The position numbers and the translations under genes were made by a program. From assembly GCA_020846005.1 (NCBI GenBank), contig JADLEQ010000049.1:17981-81980 (forward strand): a stretch of 64,000 nt of DNA, written 5' to 3'. Shown piece by piece: positions 44,735 to 53,770 of this stretch. The notes below the pieces were generated by a model. The model was not told the origin of the DNA. It made no database searches and worked only from the letters and a program-made list of their open reading frames with translations. The number at the start of each line of letters is the position of its first letter. Position 1 is the first letter of the stretch. The DNA is from Polyangiaceae bacterium. GTDB lineage: Bacteria > Myxococcota_A > Polyangia > Polyangiales > Polyangiaceae.

Positions 44735-46471
44735 TCAGCGCACCTCCGGGTAGCACGAGCCCGCCTTGCAGACCTCGTTGCCCGTGCAGTCGGTGTCCGC
44801 GTTGCACGGCTTGCGCAGCACGGAGGTCACCCACTGCGCGATGTGGTTGCCGCCCTTCTTCTGGTAGGGGAACCAGTAGGCCGGCGTGCTCGCGTCCTGC
44901 CCCGTCGCGGCGCGGTCGGGATCGAACGCCGACATCCAGAGCTGCACGCGCTGCTCCTCGTACAGGCGGAGCCCGAAGGCGCGGCCGGCGCTGAACGTGA
45001 AGAACATCGCCCGCCGGTTGCCGTCGTACGTGTAGATGCCGGGCGCCCACTTGGGCCAACTGGTCCACTTGCCGCCCGTCGCCGCGACGAGGTGGACGGC
45101 CTGACCTCCGTTGGCGTTCACGTACCAGAGCTCGCCGTCCTGCTGCGCGACGCCGGCGTCCGGATCGGGCGGCGCGCCGTTCGACATCGAGTTGTTGTTG
45201 AGCGCCGAGCGGTTGAAGATGACCCAGTCCTCGATGGGCGCGAACGACGGGTAGTAGTTGTTCGCGCCCGTGAACGGCACGATCAGCTTGTGGTTGGACC
45301 ACGTTCCGCCGACGTAGTCCGCCGTGCCGATCGCGGCCGAGCTCACCCCCGCGCCGAGGCCGAACGCCGGCCCCGACGGGTTCGCGTACACGACCTTGGC
45401 GCCGCTGGGCGACCAGTCCGGCTGCGACGCGTTCGGCACCACGCCTTGCACGATCACCCCCGTCGAGAGGTCCTGCTGGTCGATGCGGTTTCCGCTCGCG
45501 AGCAGCATCTGCGAGCCCTCGGGGGAGAACGAATAGAACGCGTAGCCGTTGCCGGTGAGCGGCGTGCCGGTCGGCGTGTTCAGCTGCTGGCGCGTCTGCA
45601 CCGAGAACACGCTGTAGGGAGACAGCCCGGGGAAGTCCCTCCCGAACGAGATCTTGGCGCCGTCCCGCGACAGCGCGTGACACCCGATGCACATCGCCGC
45701 GCCGGCGGTGAACGGGACCAGGAAGTCCTCGCCCTCCTGGACGGGGTAGCCGAAGTCGAAGCGGATGATCGCGCCGCCCGTGTTCCAGTAATAGAGGCCA
45801 CCCGTGATCGGCTCCCGGGTGATCCAGAACGTGCGCTGCTCGCTCTCGCCGACGGCGCCCGGCGTCGCGCCGTTCACGCCGCGGATCGTCCACTCGACGG
45901 CGGGGCCGCCAGCGGCCGCCAGCCCGAGCTCCGTCCAGAACGCCGGATCCGGCGTGTGGGAGCAGCCGCCGTTCAGGGACTCGGGGCACCCCACGTACTC
46001 GATGAGCTTCAGCGTCGCCGACTGGTACGTGATCTCGAAGAGCGTCTGCCCGGGCGCCGGGATCCAGTGGATCTCGAGCTTGTTCATGTTCCGCGGCAGG
46101 ATGATCCCGCTCGGCGGGTACTCGATCGCGACGGCGGCGCCCGGATCGACGTTACCGCCGAACTTCGTCCCGGCGTTCTGATCGGCGCCGGGCCCCACGA
46201 TCGTGAGCACGTCGCCGGGCTTGTACGGGGAGTCCTCGAGGAGCCCACCACCGCCGCCGGTGCCCCCCACGTTCACGACACCGCCGCCCCCGCCCGTCCC
46301 CGCCACGCCGCCTCCGCCGCCGGACGCGCCGGTGCCCGCTCCGCCCTTCGGCGCCGAGTCGTTGGCGGAGCACGCGCCGAAGGCCGCGGACGCGCCCACC
46401 GCGATCGCGAGGAGGACCGGAGACCAGGCGGTCTCGAGCTGGGAGGCGAGGCGTCGGATCTTCGAGGTCAT
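44735..46471 (-). CDS. Lipoprotein with propeller-like repeats and one heme-c motif
   Basis: A 578-residue envelope protein. Signal VLLAIAVGASAAFGAC has its lipobox near 33, followed by a Gly-rich spacer (residues about 42-80, many GGGGG runs). The body has a single CxxCH motif, MCIGCHALSRDG, and TolB/PD40-like blades (YSFSPEGSQMLLASGN, QPDWSPSGAKVVYAN and DWVIFNRSALNNN). Four cysteines at the C-terminus (CNADTDCTGNEVCKAGSC) form a small knot like those in the ten-knot lipoprotein about 3 kb away. It may be a surface redox or sensing protein; function unknown. The ATG before TSKIRRLA is chosen over one 12 codons upstream. Confidence 0.7.
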   Translation of the reverse strand: MTSKIRRLASQLETAWSPVLLAIAVGASAAFGACSANDSAPKGGAGTGASGGGGGVAGTGGGGGVVNVGGTGGGGGLLEDSPYKPGDVLTIVGPGADQNAGTKFGGNVDPGAAVAIEYPPSGIILPRNMNKLEIHWIPAPGQTLFEITYQSATLKLIEYVGCPESLNGGCSHTPDPAFWTELGLAAAGGPAVEWTIRGVNGATPGAVGESEQRTFWITREPITGGLYYWNTGGAIIRFDFGYPVQEGEDFLVPFTAGAAMCIGCHALSRDGAKISFGRDFPGLSPYSVFSVQTRQQLNTPTGTPLTGNGYAFYSFSPEGSQMLLASGNRIDQQDLSTGVIVQGVVPNASQPDWSPSGAKVVYANPSGPAFGLGAGVSSAAIGTADYVGGTWSNHKLIVPFTGANNYYPSFAPIEDWVIFNRSALNNNSMSNGAPPDPDAGVAQQDGELWYVNANGGQAVHLVAATGGKWTSWPKWAPGIYTYDGNRRAMFFTFSAGRAFGLRLYEEQRVQLWMSAFDPDRAATGQDASTPAYWFPYQKKGGNHIAQWVTSVLRKPCNADTDCTGNEVCKAGSCYPEVR

Positions 46472-46633
46472 GTCAGCTCCAGGCTGGTGGCCCGGCCAGT
46501 ATGGCACGGCGGAGCCGCGCCCGTGGACCGCTGCGCACGACCTGCGTGACGTGTGCCTACGCCGCGGTGCGTCGTCGGCTCGCGTCCCGGAGGAGCGCGG
46601 CGTGATCCGCAGCCGCGCTGCACTCTTCCGCGG

Positions 46634-49459
46634 TCACGGCAGGACGGCCGGGTCGAGCGCCGGCGGCGGCGCGCCCCGCGACGCGCCCGCCCCTTCGGCG
46701 GGCGGGTCGCGGCCCGGCCCCGTGACCTCGAGCAATGCCCTCCCCCCTTCCCCAAAGAGGCGGACGCGAGCAGCGCGGTGGGGGCGCGGGGCGCCGAACA
46801 CCGCCTGGACGAGCTCGCTCACCTTGGCGGCGCCCGCCTGCGTGATGGCCATGCGCGCGCAGAGGACGACACCCGGCGCGGGCACTCCTGCCGCGTCGAG
46901 CGCGGCGAGCGCGGCGTCATCGCCGAGGGTCAGTCGCTCGACGTACGCGCGCACGTCGACCGACTTCCTTCGGTCGGCCACCACGCGCTCGACCACCGCC
47001 TCCGAGCGCGCCAGGAACGCCTCCACCCGGCGGGCCGCGGGCACGGGGTCCCCCGCGACGGGCTCGACCGCGACCACGTACTCCGCGCCGCGCACCACCC
47101 GCGAGATCCCGGCATCCTGGGGCCCGAGGCGCGCCGCCGCGAGGAACCTGAGCCCCGGCGCCGCGGCGCCCGCCAGGCGCGCCAGCACCTCGTCGACGCC
47201 GGGCGCGTCGAGCAGGCGCGCGTCGACGTGCTCGTCGAGGCTGGCGATGCCGAGCGACAGCGCGGGACCGAACGAGAGATCCGCCTTCGGGTGGTACCCC
47301 TGGGTGTACGCGATCCGGAGCCCCGCGCGGCGCAGCGTGCGGCCGAGCTCGCGGCCCAGGTCGAGGTGACCGAGGAGCGCGGCCGGCCCCGTCTTCTCGA
47401 AGCGCAGACGGAAGCGCTCGGCGGTGCCGGCGCGCGCGGGGCGCGCGGCCTCGGGCGCGGCGCGCCGCGGCGCGGGCGGCCGCGCGGGCGCCCCCTCGGC
47501 GAGGACCGGGAGCCGCCGCGGCTCGTGCGCGCCCATGCGCTCGAGCGCCACGATCCGATCCTCGCGCATGCGATCGAGGTCGCAGGCGACGCCGCAGTCG
47601 TAGCAGACGAGCCGCCGGGTGCTGGCGCGCGCGTCGGCGGCGTTCGTCGCGTGGACGGCCTGGCCCGCCACCTTGCCGCACGGGGGAGACGCGCGACCGG
47701 CGAGCGCGCGCCGGTACTCGCGCTGGAGGAAGCCCGGCTCGAGCCCCACGTCGAGGTGACTCCAGGGGAGCCTCGCGTCGATGGGTAGCGTCCCGAGGTA
47801 GGCCTCCTGACGGATCCCGACGCTCGCGAACGCGTCGTTCCACGCGTCGAGGCGCAGGCGATCCGTCCAGGTGTCGAACCACGCGCCCGCGTGGTAGGCG
47901 GCCTCGATCGCGTCGGCTACGGCGCGATCTCCTCGCGCGAGCACGCCCTCGAGCACGCTCGAGGCGTCGTGGTGGAGGCGGAGCTGGAGGCCGCGCACCG
48001 CGCGGGCCGCGTCCCGCAGGACGCCCTGCTTGCGGGTTAGCTCCTCCGCGGGGTCCATCGCGCACCACTGGAACGGGGTGTGGGGCTTCGGGATGTGGAC
48101 GCTCACGCTCACCGTCACCGCCGGGCGCCTACCGAGGCGGCGACCGACCGCGAGGGTACGCGCTCCGAGCGCGACGATGCCGCGCAGGTCGTCGTCGTCC
48201 TCCGTCGGTAGCCCGGAGATGAAATAGAGCTTCATGCGGTCGAACCCGCGCGAGAACGCGCGCTCGGCCGTCTCGGTGAGCTGCTCCTCGGTGACGTTCT
48301 TGTTGATGACGTCGCGCAGCCGCTGGGTGCCGGCCTCGGGCGCGAAGGTCAGGCCGCTGGCGCGCACCGCGCCCAGCGCGTCGAGCACGTCCTCGCCGAG
48401 CCCGTAGGCGCGGAGCGACGCGACGCCGAGGCTCACGCGCTCCGGCGCGGTGCGCGCGACCAGCTCGTGTACGAGCGGGGCGATGCACGAGACGTCCGCC
48501 GTGGACAGCGCCGTCAGGCTCACCTCGTCGTGCCCGGAGCGCTCGACGGCCCGCATCACCGTGTCCACCACGTCGCGCGGATCCCGCTCGCGGACCGGCC
48601 GGTAGATCATGCCGGCCTGGCAGAACCGGCACCCCTCGGTGCAGCCCCTCGCGATCTCGATGCTCATGCGATCGAAGATCGCCTCGGGCCCGCCGACGGG
48701 GCCATCGTCCGGGAACGGGAAGCGCGAGAGATCGGCGACGACGCGGCGCTTCACGGGGAAGGGCACGCGCCCCGCGAGCCCCTCGCGCGGCCCCGTCACG
48801 ACGAGCAGGCCCGTCGACGCCTCCCGCTCGACCTCGTAGAGAGACGGCACATACACCCCCGGGAGCTGCGCGAGCGCGACCAGGCGCTCCTCCCGGGAGA
48901 GCCCCGCGCGCCGGCCCCGCACCCAGGAGAGCGCGATCTCGCCCGCGGCCTCCTCGCCGTCCCCGATGAGGATGGCGTCGAAGAACGGCGCCACGGGCTC
49001 CGGGTGCGTCGCGACGGGCCCTCCCGCCACGACCAGCGGATCCGCGTCCGACCGGCGATCGGCCCGGAGCGGGACGCCGCCGAGGTCCAGCATCCGGAGC
49101 ACGTTCGTGTAGCCGAGCTCGTACTGGAGGCTGAAGCCCACGACGTCGAAGTCCGCGAGCGGGCGCGCGCTCTCGAGCGAGACGAGGAGCCTGCCGTGGC
49201 GGACGAGCTCGCGGTCGAGGTCGACCCAGGGCGCGTAGCAGCGCTCGGCGAGCGTCCGCGGGTCGTCGTTCAGGATCCGGTAGAGGATCCGGAAGCCGAG
49301 GTGGCTCATCCCGATGTCGTAGATCTCGGGGAAGGCGAGGCAGATCCGCGCCGCGACCTGGCCCCAGTCCTTGCGCCGCGCCCCGTGCTCGGCCCCGGTG
49401 TAGCGGGTCGGCTTCTCGACGCCCGCGAGGAAGGGCTCGTATGGGTGGACGGTGCGCAT
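46634..49459 (-). CDS. Fused B12-binding-like radical SAM protein with C-terminal DUF2344 domain
   Basis: A 941-residue protein. Residues about 35-200 resemble a cobalamin-binding-like domain (LAFPEIYDIGMSHLGFRILY, then DVVGFSLQYELGYTNVLRML and VVAGGPVATHPEP). The radical SAM core has CTEGCRFC (CxxxCxxC) near 270. After about 620 there is a zinc-like CYDCGVACD stretch, and from about 700 a DUF2344 domain (RFRLRFEKTGPAALLGHLDL, then YTQGYHPKADLSFGPALSLG). The two halves correspond to TIGR03960 and TIGR03936, found split or fused in bacteria; the reaction is unknown, possibly tRNA or lipid modification. The ATG before RTVHPYEP is chosen; the open frame runs 110 codons further upstream without conservation. 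Confidence 0.85.
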   Translation of the reverse strand: MRTVHPYEPFLAGVEKPTRYTGAEHGARRKDWGQVAARICLAFPEIYDIGMSHLGFRILYRILNDDPRTLAERCYAPWVDLDRELVRHGRLLVSLESARPLADFDVVGFSLQYELGYTNVLRMLDLGGVPLRADRRSDADPLVVAGGPVATHPEPVAPFFDAILIGDGEEAAGEIALSWVRGRRAGLSREERLVALAQLPGVYVPSLYEVEREASTGLLVVTGPREGLAGRVPFPVKRRVVADLSRFPFPDDGPVGGPEAIFDRMSIEIARGCTEGCRFCQAGMIYRPVRERDPRDVVDTVMRAVERSGHDEVSLTALSTADVSCIAPLVHELVARTAPERVSLGVASLRAYGLGEDVLDALGAVRASGLTFAPEAGTQRLRDVINKNVTEEQLTETAERAFSRGFDRMKLYFISGLPTEDDDDLRGIVALGARTLAVGRRLGRRPAVTVSVSVHIPKPHTPFQWCAMDPAEELTRKQGVLRDAARAVRGLQLRLHHDASSVLEGVLARGDRAVADAIEAAYHAGAWFDTWTDRLRLDAWNDAFASVGIRQEAYLGTLPIDARLPWSHLDVGLEPGFLQREYRRALAGRASPPCGKVAGQAVHATNAADARASTRRLVCYDCGVACDLDRMREDRIVALERMGAHEPRRLPVLAEGAPARPPAPRRAAPEAARPARAGTAERFRLRFEKTGPAALLGHLDLGRELGRTLRRAGLRIAYTQGYHPKADLSFGPALSLGIASLDEHVDARLLDAPGVDEVLARLAGAAAPGLRFLAAARLGPQDAGISRVVRGAEYVVAVEPVAGDPVPAARRVEAFLARSEAVVERVVADRRKSVDVRAYVERLTLGDDAALAALDAAGVPAPGVVLCARMAITQAGAAKVSELVQAVFGAPRPHRAARVRLFGEGGRALLEVTGPGRDPPAEGAGASRGAPPPALDPAVLP

Positions 49460-49500
49460 GCTCGGGCCCGAGCGCCGGGGGAGGCCGCGCGCGGGGCGGG

Positions 49501-49506
49501 AAGGTA
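49501..49506 (-). promoter_or_regulatory. Candidate -10 element (TACCTT) of the fused radical SAM gene
   Basis: Minus strand GGCGCTACCTTCCC, 42 nt before the ATG, in the divergent region with the cysteine-knot gene. Confidence 0.3.
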
Positions 49507-49628
49507 GCGCCAGCCGCACGGCGCGCCCAGCCTCCCCGGGGAGCGCCCGGGGGTCCGCTCGAACGGCGCGGGACGGCGTGCTACGAGACAGGTCTGCGGC
49601 CGGGCGGCCGCGACACGAGGTGAGCACG

Positions 49629-50702
49629 ATGCGAAGCTTGAGCTGGCTGGCTTTCGGAGTGTGTGGTCTGGCGTTGGCTTGCACGACGGGCAGCAGCACC
49701 GGCGGCTTCCCGCTGGACGGCGGCCCGGACGGCTCCTCCGGCGGGTCGGGCGGCAGCGCCGCAGGGAGCTCGGGAGGCAGCGGCGGCACGAGCGCGACGG
49801 GCGGCGCGAGCGGGAGCGGCGGCGCGAGCGGCTCGGGGGGCTACTCCGGGACGAGCGGGGCGAGCGGGACGGGCGGGACGGGAGGCACCGGCGGCGCGTG
49901 CAAGATGGGGGGCGAGAGCTGCGCCTCGTACACCGAGTGCTGCAGCGGCACCTGCGCCGGGACGCAGTGCACGAGCTGCGCCGCCGGGGGCGAGGACTGC
50001 TACTCCTCCAGCGAGTGCTGCTCCGGGGGCACCTGTTACAACGGCAAGTGCGGGCTGTGCGAGAGCGACTACTCGTACTGCGACCTCTCCAGCGACTGCT
50101 GCTCGGGGATCTGCCGCCAGGGGTCGTGTCAGCCGTGCGGGCAGCAGGGCGCGTCGTGTGCGAGCTCCAACGAGTGCTGCACGGGCATCCCGTGCACCGA
50201 CGGCCAGTGCTGCGTACCGCCCCAGGGGGCGTGCAGCGGCGGCTACTACGAGTGCTGCAACGGCGGCACGTGCGACTCCGGGACGTGCTGCATGGAGGAG
50301 GGTTACACGTGCTCGGTCGACGAGGACTGCTGCGGCGATCTCGTCTGCAACGGCGGGACGTGCGCCCCGTCGTGCCTCTCCGAGTATGACTCCTGCACGA
50401 CCGGCGGCGGCGGGACGCCGTGCTGCGCGGGGCTCGGGTGCGTTGGCTCGTACTGCCAGAGCTGCTTGTCCGACGGCAGCTACTGCGGCTCGAGCGGCAA
50501 CTGCTGCCCGGGGACGAAGTGCGCGAGCTCGTACTGCACGACCTGCGTCGATGCGGGTGATTCCTGCTCCCTGAACTCGGACTGCTGCCAGGGCGTGTGC
50601 TTCGGCGGCCTCTGCGGCGCGTGCCGGAGCTACGGCCAGTCGTGCAGCAGCTCCGCCCAGTGCTGCTCGAGCTACGTCTGCTCCGGCGGCTACTGCTACT
50701 GA
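49629..50702 (+). CDS. Lipoprotein made of ten six-cysteine knot repeats
   Basis: A 357-residue surface-type lipoprotein. Signal LSWLAFGVCGLALAC has its lipobox at residue 18, and a Gly/Ser/Thr linker runs to 90. From Cys91 to the end there are ten units of 25-30 residues of the form C-x5,6-C-x5-CC-x3,4-C-x3,4-C, for example CASYTECCSGTCAGTQC and CDLSSDCCSGICRQGSC. The spacing with a CC pair is that of inhibitor cystine knots and of Dickkopf-type cysteine-rich domains. About 60 cysteines imply export before folding and a strong oxidising system. Role unknown; adhesion, protection or binding are possible. TACGAG lies about 42 nt before the ATG. Confidence 0.85.
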   Translation: MRSLSWLAFGVCGLALACTTGSSTGGFPLDGGPDGSSGGSGGSAAGSSGGSGGTSATGGASGSGGASGSGGYSGTSGASGTGGTGGTGGACKMGGESCASYTECCSGTCAGTQCTSCAAGGEDCYSSSECCSGGTCYNGKCGLCESDYSYCDLSSDCCSGICRQGSCQPCGQQGASCASSNECCTGIPCTDGQCCVPPQGACSGGYYECCNGGTCDSGTCCMEEGYTCSVDEDCCGDLVCNGGTCAPSCLSEYDSCTTGGGGTPCCAGLGCVGSYCQSCLSDGSYCGSSGNCCPGTKCASSYCTTCVDAGDSCSLNSDCCQGVCFGGLCGACRSYGQSCSSSAQCCSSYVCSGGYCY

Positions 50703-50715
50703 CGCGCGGGCGCGC

Positions 50716-51447
50716 TCACGTCCAGTCGAGCAGGCGCGCGGCCGCGAGCCGGGCGTTCTGCTCGAGCAGCGCGACGTCGGTCTGACGGAAGGCGTGGCCG
50801 GCGCGGCCGAGCTCGATCATCGCGACGAGCTGCTGCCCCGAGACGACGGGCACCATGGCGACGCCCGCCACGCCGAACAGACCGCTGGCGAGCCGGAGCG
50901 CGAGCCCCCGGTGGACGGCGGTGTCCGCCGGCCCGCCGACGACCGTCCGCCGCGCGCGGGCGGCGCCGAGCGCGAGATCGCTCACCGGCAGCGGCCGCCC
51001 GAGCAGGCCGTGCGTCAGCAGCCCGAGCGCGCAGCGCGTGACGGGCGGGTTCCATGGGTGCTGGAACCGGTGCACCAGCCCGAACGACGCCGCCGTGTCC
51101 TCCACGCACGCGAGCATCGCGAGGTGGAGCACCTCGCCGGGATCCCCGGCCCGGGCGAGCAGCCGCGGCGCGGCCCCGACCGGCGGGTGAGCGAACGGGC
51201 GGACGTCCTCGACCCAGCCGTCGCGGGCGAGGGCCACGCCGAGCGCGCGCACCTCGCGGATCTGGAACAGCGGGCGGAAGTCGCGCCAGTGCAGCTCGCG
51301 CACCAGGCAGGAGTCGGGGATGCGTTGGTGCCGGACGCCGCGCAGCAGCAGGTCGGTGCGAACGGGGCCGACGGTGGTCTCCCCGTCGGTCACGAACCAG
51401 AGCGGGGGCGGGCGGCGAGGCGTCGGCAGGGGGGGCAGCGGCTGCAT
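50716..51447 (-). CDS. GYF-like / GAF-domain protein
   Basis: A 243-residue cytoplasmic-looking protein. The N-terminal region (LWFVTDGETTVGPVRTDLLL, IPDSCLVRELHWRDFRPL) resembles the GYF_2 type seen in Myxococcota. The C-terminal 70 residues (GLALRLASGLFGVAGVAMVP, VSGQQLVAMIELGRAGHAF, then LLEQNARLAAARLL) look like a GAF domain ending. No output domain is attached, so it may be a sensor or adaptor. The ATG before QPLPPLP is chosen, with GGAG 10 nt upstream; the open frame in front is Arg/Pro-rich. Divergent from rlmN. Confidence 0.68.
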   Translation of the reverse strand: MQPLPPLPTPRRPPPLWFVTDGETTVGPVRTDLLLRGVRHQRIPDSCLVRELHWRDFRPLFQIREVRALGVALARDGWVEDVRPFAHPPVGAAPRLLARAGDPGEVLHLAMLACVEDTAASFGLVHRFQHPWNPPVTRCALGLLTHGLLGRPLPVSDLALGAARARRTVVGGPADTAVHRGLALRLASGLFGVAGVAMVPVVSGQQLVAMIELGRAGHAFRQTDVALLEQNARLAAARLLDWT

Positions 51448-51551
51448 GGGAGGTGCTCCGGGGTGTCGGGTGCGAGAATTGTCGGGCGGATCGCCGGGCC
51501 GCGGCCAACTTCGCGGCCGCTGGCGCCGGGTCGCGCGGCCGGCGCGGTGGT

Positions 51552-52631
51552 ATGGCCGCGCGCGTGCCGCCCGAACGTGATCTCGCCCCACTGCAGGCGC
51601 TGACCCCCGCGCGGCTGCGAGAGCGCGTCCCGGAGATCACCGAGGCCGAAGCGCGCCGCCTCCTCTCCGCGTTGCACAGGGAGCTCGGCCCCGGGGCGCA
51701 GCTCCGCAACGTCCGGCGGTCGGCGCGCGAGGCGGTCGCGCGGGTGAGCCACGTGCCCGAGCTGCGGGTCGTCGCGCGCGCGGCGAGCGAGCTCGATCCG
51801 TTCGTGAAGCTGCTGTTCGAGGGCGCGGACGGCGCCCGGTTCGAGGCGGTGCGGATCCCGCTCGAGCGCCCGGGGCGCTTCAGCGTGTGCGTGAGCTCCC
51901 AGGTCGGCTGCGCGCTCGGCTGCACGTTCTGCGAGACGGGGCGCCTCGGCCTGCGACGGAACCTCGAGACGTGGGAGATCGTCGAGCAGGTCCGGGCGGT
52001 GCGCCGCACGCTCGACGCCGCTGCGGGGCAGCGTGTCCACGGGGTCGTGTTCCAAGGGATGGGCGAGCCGCTCTCCAACGCCGATCGAGTGATCGAGGCG
52101 CTCCACGTGCTCTCGAACCCGAGCACCCTGGCGATCGACGCCCGCGCGATCACCGTGTGCACCGCGGGCCTGCCCGCCGGCATTCGCCGACTGGCGGCGG
52201 AGGCACCGAACGTCCGCCTGGCGGTCTCCCTCGGGAGCGCCCGGCCGGAGACGCGCCGACGGCTGATGCCCATCACGGCGGCCCACCCGCTGGACGAGGT
52301 GCTGGCCGCCGCTGCGGAGCACGCCCTCGCGACGGGCCACTCCCCGTTGTTCGCCTACATCCCCCTCGCCGGCCAGACGGACACGCCCGCCGACGCGGAG
52401 GCGCTCGCCCGGCTCCTGCACGATTTCACGGCCCGCGCCGGGCGCCGCCCCCGCCTCTCGCTGGTCCCCTACAACCCGGGGCGCAGCGACTCGGAGCACC
52501 GCCGCAGCGACGCGCCGAGCGAGGCCGGCTTCCGCGCCCTGCTGGCCGAATACGGCGTCTCGGCGCACCGCCGCTACAGCGGGGGCAGCGATGTCGCGGC
52601 CGCCTGCGGCCAGCTCGCCGCCACCGCGTGA
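51552..52631 (+). CDS. rlmN: RlmN-like radical SAM RNA methyltransferase
   Basis: Methylates C2 of adenine in 23S rRNA (A2503) and in some tRNAs. The 359-residue protein has the iron-sulfur motif CALGCTFC (120-127), preceded by SVCVSSQVG with the companion Cys113, then VFQGMGEP near 166 and the C-terminal catalytic cysteine in AAACGQL near 352. The N-terminal helical domain is shorter than usual. A Cfr-type resistance enzyme has C8 specificity and is closely related, but GMGEP and the general layout favour RlmN. A TAGxxxT hexamer is not evident before the ATG. Confidence 0.85.
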   Translation: MAARVPPERDLAPLQALTPARLRERVPEITEAEARRLLSALHRELGPGAQLRNVRRSAREAVARVSHVPELRVVARAASELDPFVKLLFEGADGARFEAVRIPLERPGRFSVCVSSQVGCALGCTFCETGRLGLRRNLETWEIVEQVRAVRRTLDAAAGQRVHGVVFQGMGEPLSNADRVIEALHVLSNPSTLAIDARAITVCTAGLPAGIRRLAAEAPNVRLAVSLGSARPETRRRLMPITAAHPLDEVLAAAAEHALATGHSPLFAYIPLAGQTDTPADAEALARLLHDFTARAGRRPRLSLVPYNPGRSDSEHRRSDAPSEAGFRALLAEYGVSAHRRYSGGSDVAAACGQLAATA

Positions 52632-52674
52632 CGGGCCCGCTCTCTGGCGCGCGCCCCGCCCATCGCGGCCGCGC

Positions 52675-53103
52675 TCAGTCGCCTCCGCGGCCGCTCCGGG
52701 ACCGCTTCCGCGCCGCGACGGCCCGCTTCTCGTCGAGCCGCCGCGTCACCGAGGCCTTCGTCGGCCGGGTCGCGCGCCGCACGCGGGGCGCCGGCAGCGC
52801 CTCCGCGATCACCCGGCGCACCCGCTCCCGCGCGTCCTCGAGGTTGCGCGGCTGGTCCCTCGTGAGCTGGCTCACCATCAGGAGGCGCCCGTCCGCGCAG
52901 AGCCGCCCGCGCGTCGCCGCGGCCAGTCGCCCCCGCTGTGCCATCGTGAGCCCCGAGACGCGGGCGAGATCGACGTAGAGCTCGACCTTCGACGACACCT
53001 TGTTGACGTTCTGCCCGCCCGGGCCGCCGGCGCGCACGGCCCGCACCTCGAGCGCAGCGGCGGGGACCTCGACGCCCGGCGCGACCAAGATGGGCTCCGC
53101 CAT
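52675..53103 (-). CDS. arfB: Alternative ribosome-rescue factor / peptidyl-tRNA hydrolase ArfB
   Basis: Releases peptides from ribosomes stalled on mRNA lacking a stop codon. A 142-residue protein with the GGQ motif at 29-31 in RAGGPGGQNVNKVSSKVEL, the class I release-factor catalytic loop without a codon-recognition domain, and a basic C-terminal tail (KRAVAARKRSRSGRGG) that would enter the empty mRNA channel, as in ICT1/YaeJ. Convergent with rlmN. The hexamer TAGGGG lies 10 nt before the ATG. Confidence 0.93.
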   Translation of the reverse strand: MAEPILVAPGVEVPAAALEVRAVRAGGPGGQNVNKVSSKVELYVDLARVSGLTMAQRGRLAAATRGRLCADGRLLMVSQLTRDQPRNLEDARERVRRVIAEALPAPRVRRATRPTKASVTRRLDEKRAVAARKRSRSGRGGD

Positions 53104-53187
53104 GACGCCGGCCCCCTAGCGCCGATCGCCGCCCGGAGCACGCCGCGCTTGACTCTCTGGTCCCGCGGGCGGAGTCGCAGCGGCGCC

Positions 53188-53718
53188 ATGACCGCGCCCT
53201 CGCCCCTACGCCTCGCCGTGCTCACGACCGGCGGCACCATCGAGAAGACCTACGACGAGACGGACGGCTCCCTCCGCAACGTGCGCTCGGTCCTGGACGA
53301 GATCCTCCGCGGCCTGCGCCTGCCGGACCTCACGATCGACCACGTGCCGGTGATGTCGAAGGACTCGCTCGACATGACGCCGAGCGACCGCGCCAGGATC
53401 GTGGAGGCGGTCCGCGCGGCGCTCGTCGACCACGACGGCGTCGTCGTGGTGCACGGGACGGACACGCTCGCGGAGACGGGCGCCGCGCTCCACGAGGCCC
53501 TGGGCGGTCCGCGACGACCCGTCGTCCTCACCGGCGCGTTCCGCCCGTTCGAGTTCCGCGACACCGACGCCACGCAGAACGTGACGGAGGCGCTGTTCGC
53601 CGCGCGCACGCTGGCGCCCGGCGTGTACGCGGTGCTGCACGGCCGACCCCTCGCCTTCCCGGGCGTGTCGAAGGACCGGAGCCGGGGCACGTTCGTACAC
53701 CGGAGCGACGCGGGGTAG
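53188..53718 (+). CDS. One-domain asparaginase homologue
   Basis: A 176-residue protein matching only the N-terminal domain of type I/II L-asparaginases (normally about 330): TTGGTIEKTYDE at 13-24 with the first catalytic threonine, MSKDSLDMTPSD near 56, and HGTDTLAETG at 89-98 with the second threonine, Asp and the SER/LYS-type follow-up VVLTGAFRPF. The C-terminal domain is absent, and the sequence ends naturally with TAG. Short forms of this type occur in Gram-negative bacteria, so it may be a distinct family with unproven activity rather than a truncated gene. Followed 52 nt later by the acyl-CoA ligase gene. Confidence 0.78.
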   Translation: MTAPSPLRLAVLTTGGTIEKTYDETDGSLRNVRSVLDEILRGLRLPDLTIDHVPVMSKDSLDMTPSDRARIVEAVRAALVDHDGVVVVHGTDTLAETGAALHEALGGPRRPVVLTGAFRPFEFRDTDATQNVTEALFAARTLAPGVYAVLHGRPLAFPGVSKDRSRGTFVHRSDAG

Positions 53719-53752
53719 GCGCCAGGGGCTTTCCGCGCAGCCCGCCCGCGGC

Positions 53753-53758
53753 TAGGGG
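53753..53758 (+). promoter_or_regulatory. Candidate -10 element (TAGGGG) of the acyl-CoA ligase gene
   Basis: CGCGGCTAGGGGACG, 13 nt before the ATG. The last base departs from the TAnnnT pattern. Confidence 0.3.
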
Positions 53759-53770
53759 ACGTGGCTGCCC

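Noticed and set aside
44694..44741. GCGCTGA/TCAGCGC pairing around the ends of ettA and the convergent lipoprotein gene
   Set aside because: The 34-base loop is long, and facing TGA/TCA stop codons plus GCGC flanks create such matches easily in GC-rich DNA.
46502..46516. TGGCACG sequence resembling the -24 half of a sigma-54 promoter
   Set aside because: The -12 half reads AGCC instead of TTGC, and no gene starts in the right place on that strand.
49460..49789. Upstream extension of the radical SAM reading frame
   Set aside because: The 110 extra codons overlap the divergent cysteine-knot gene and its promoter and show no conservation; the internal ATG gives the family start.
49629..50702. 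Reading the cysteine-knot protein as a toxin
   Set aside because: The lipobox, long Gly/Ser linker and ten tandem units point to a surface protein; knot spacing alone does not show toxicity.
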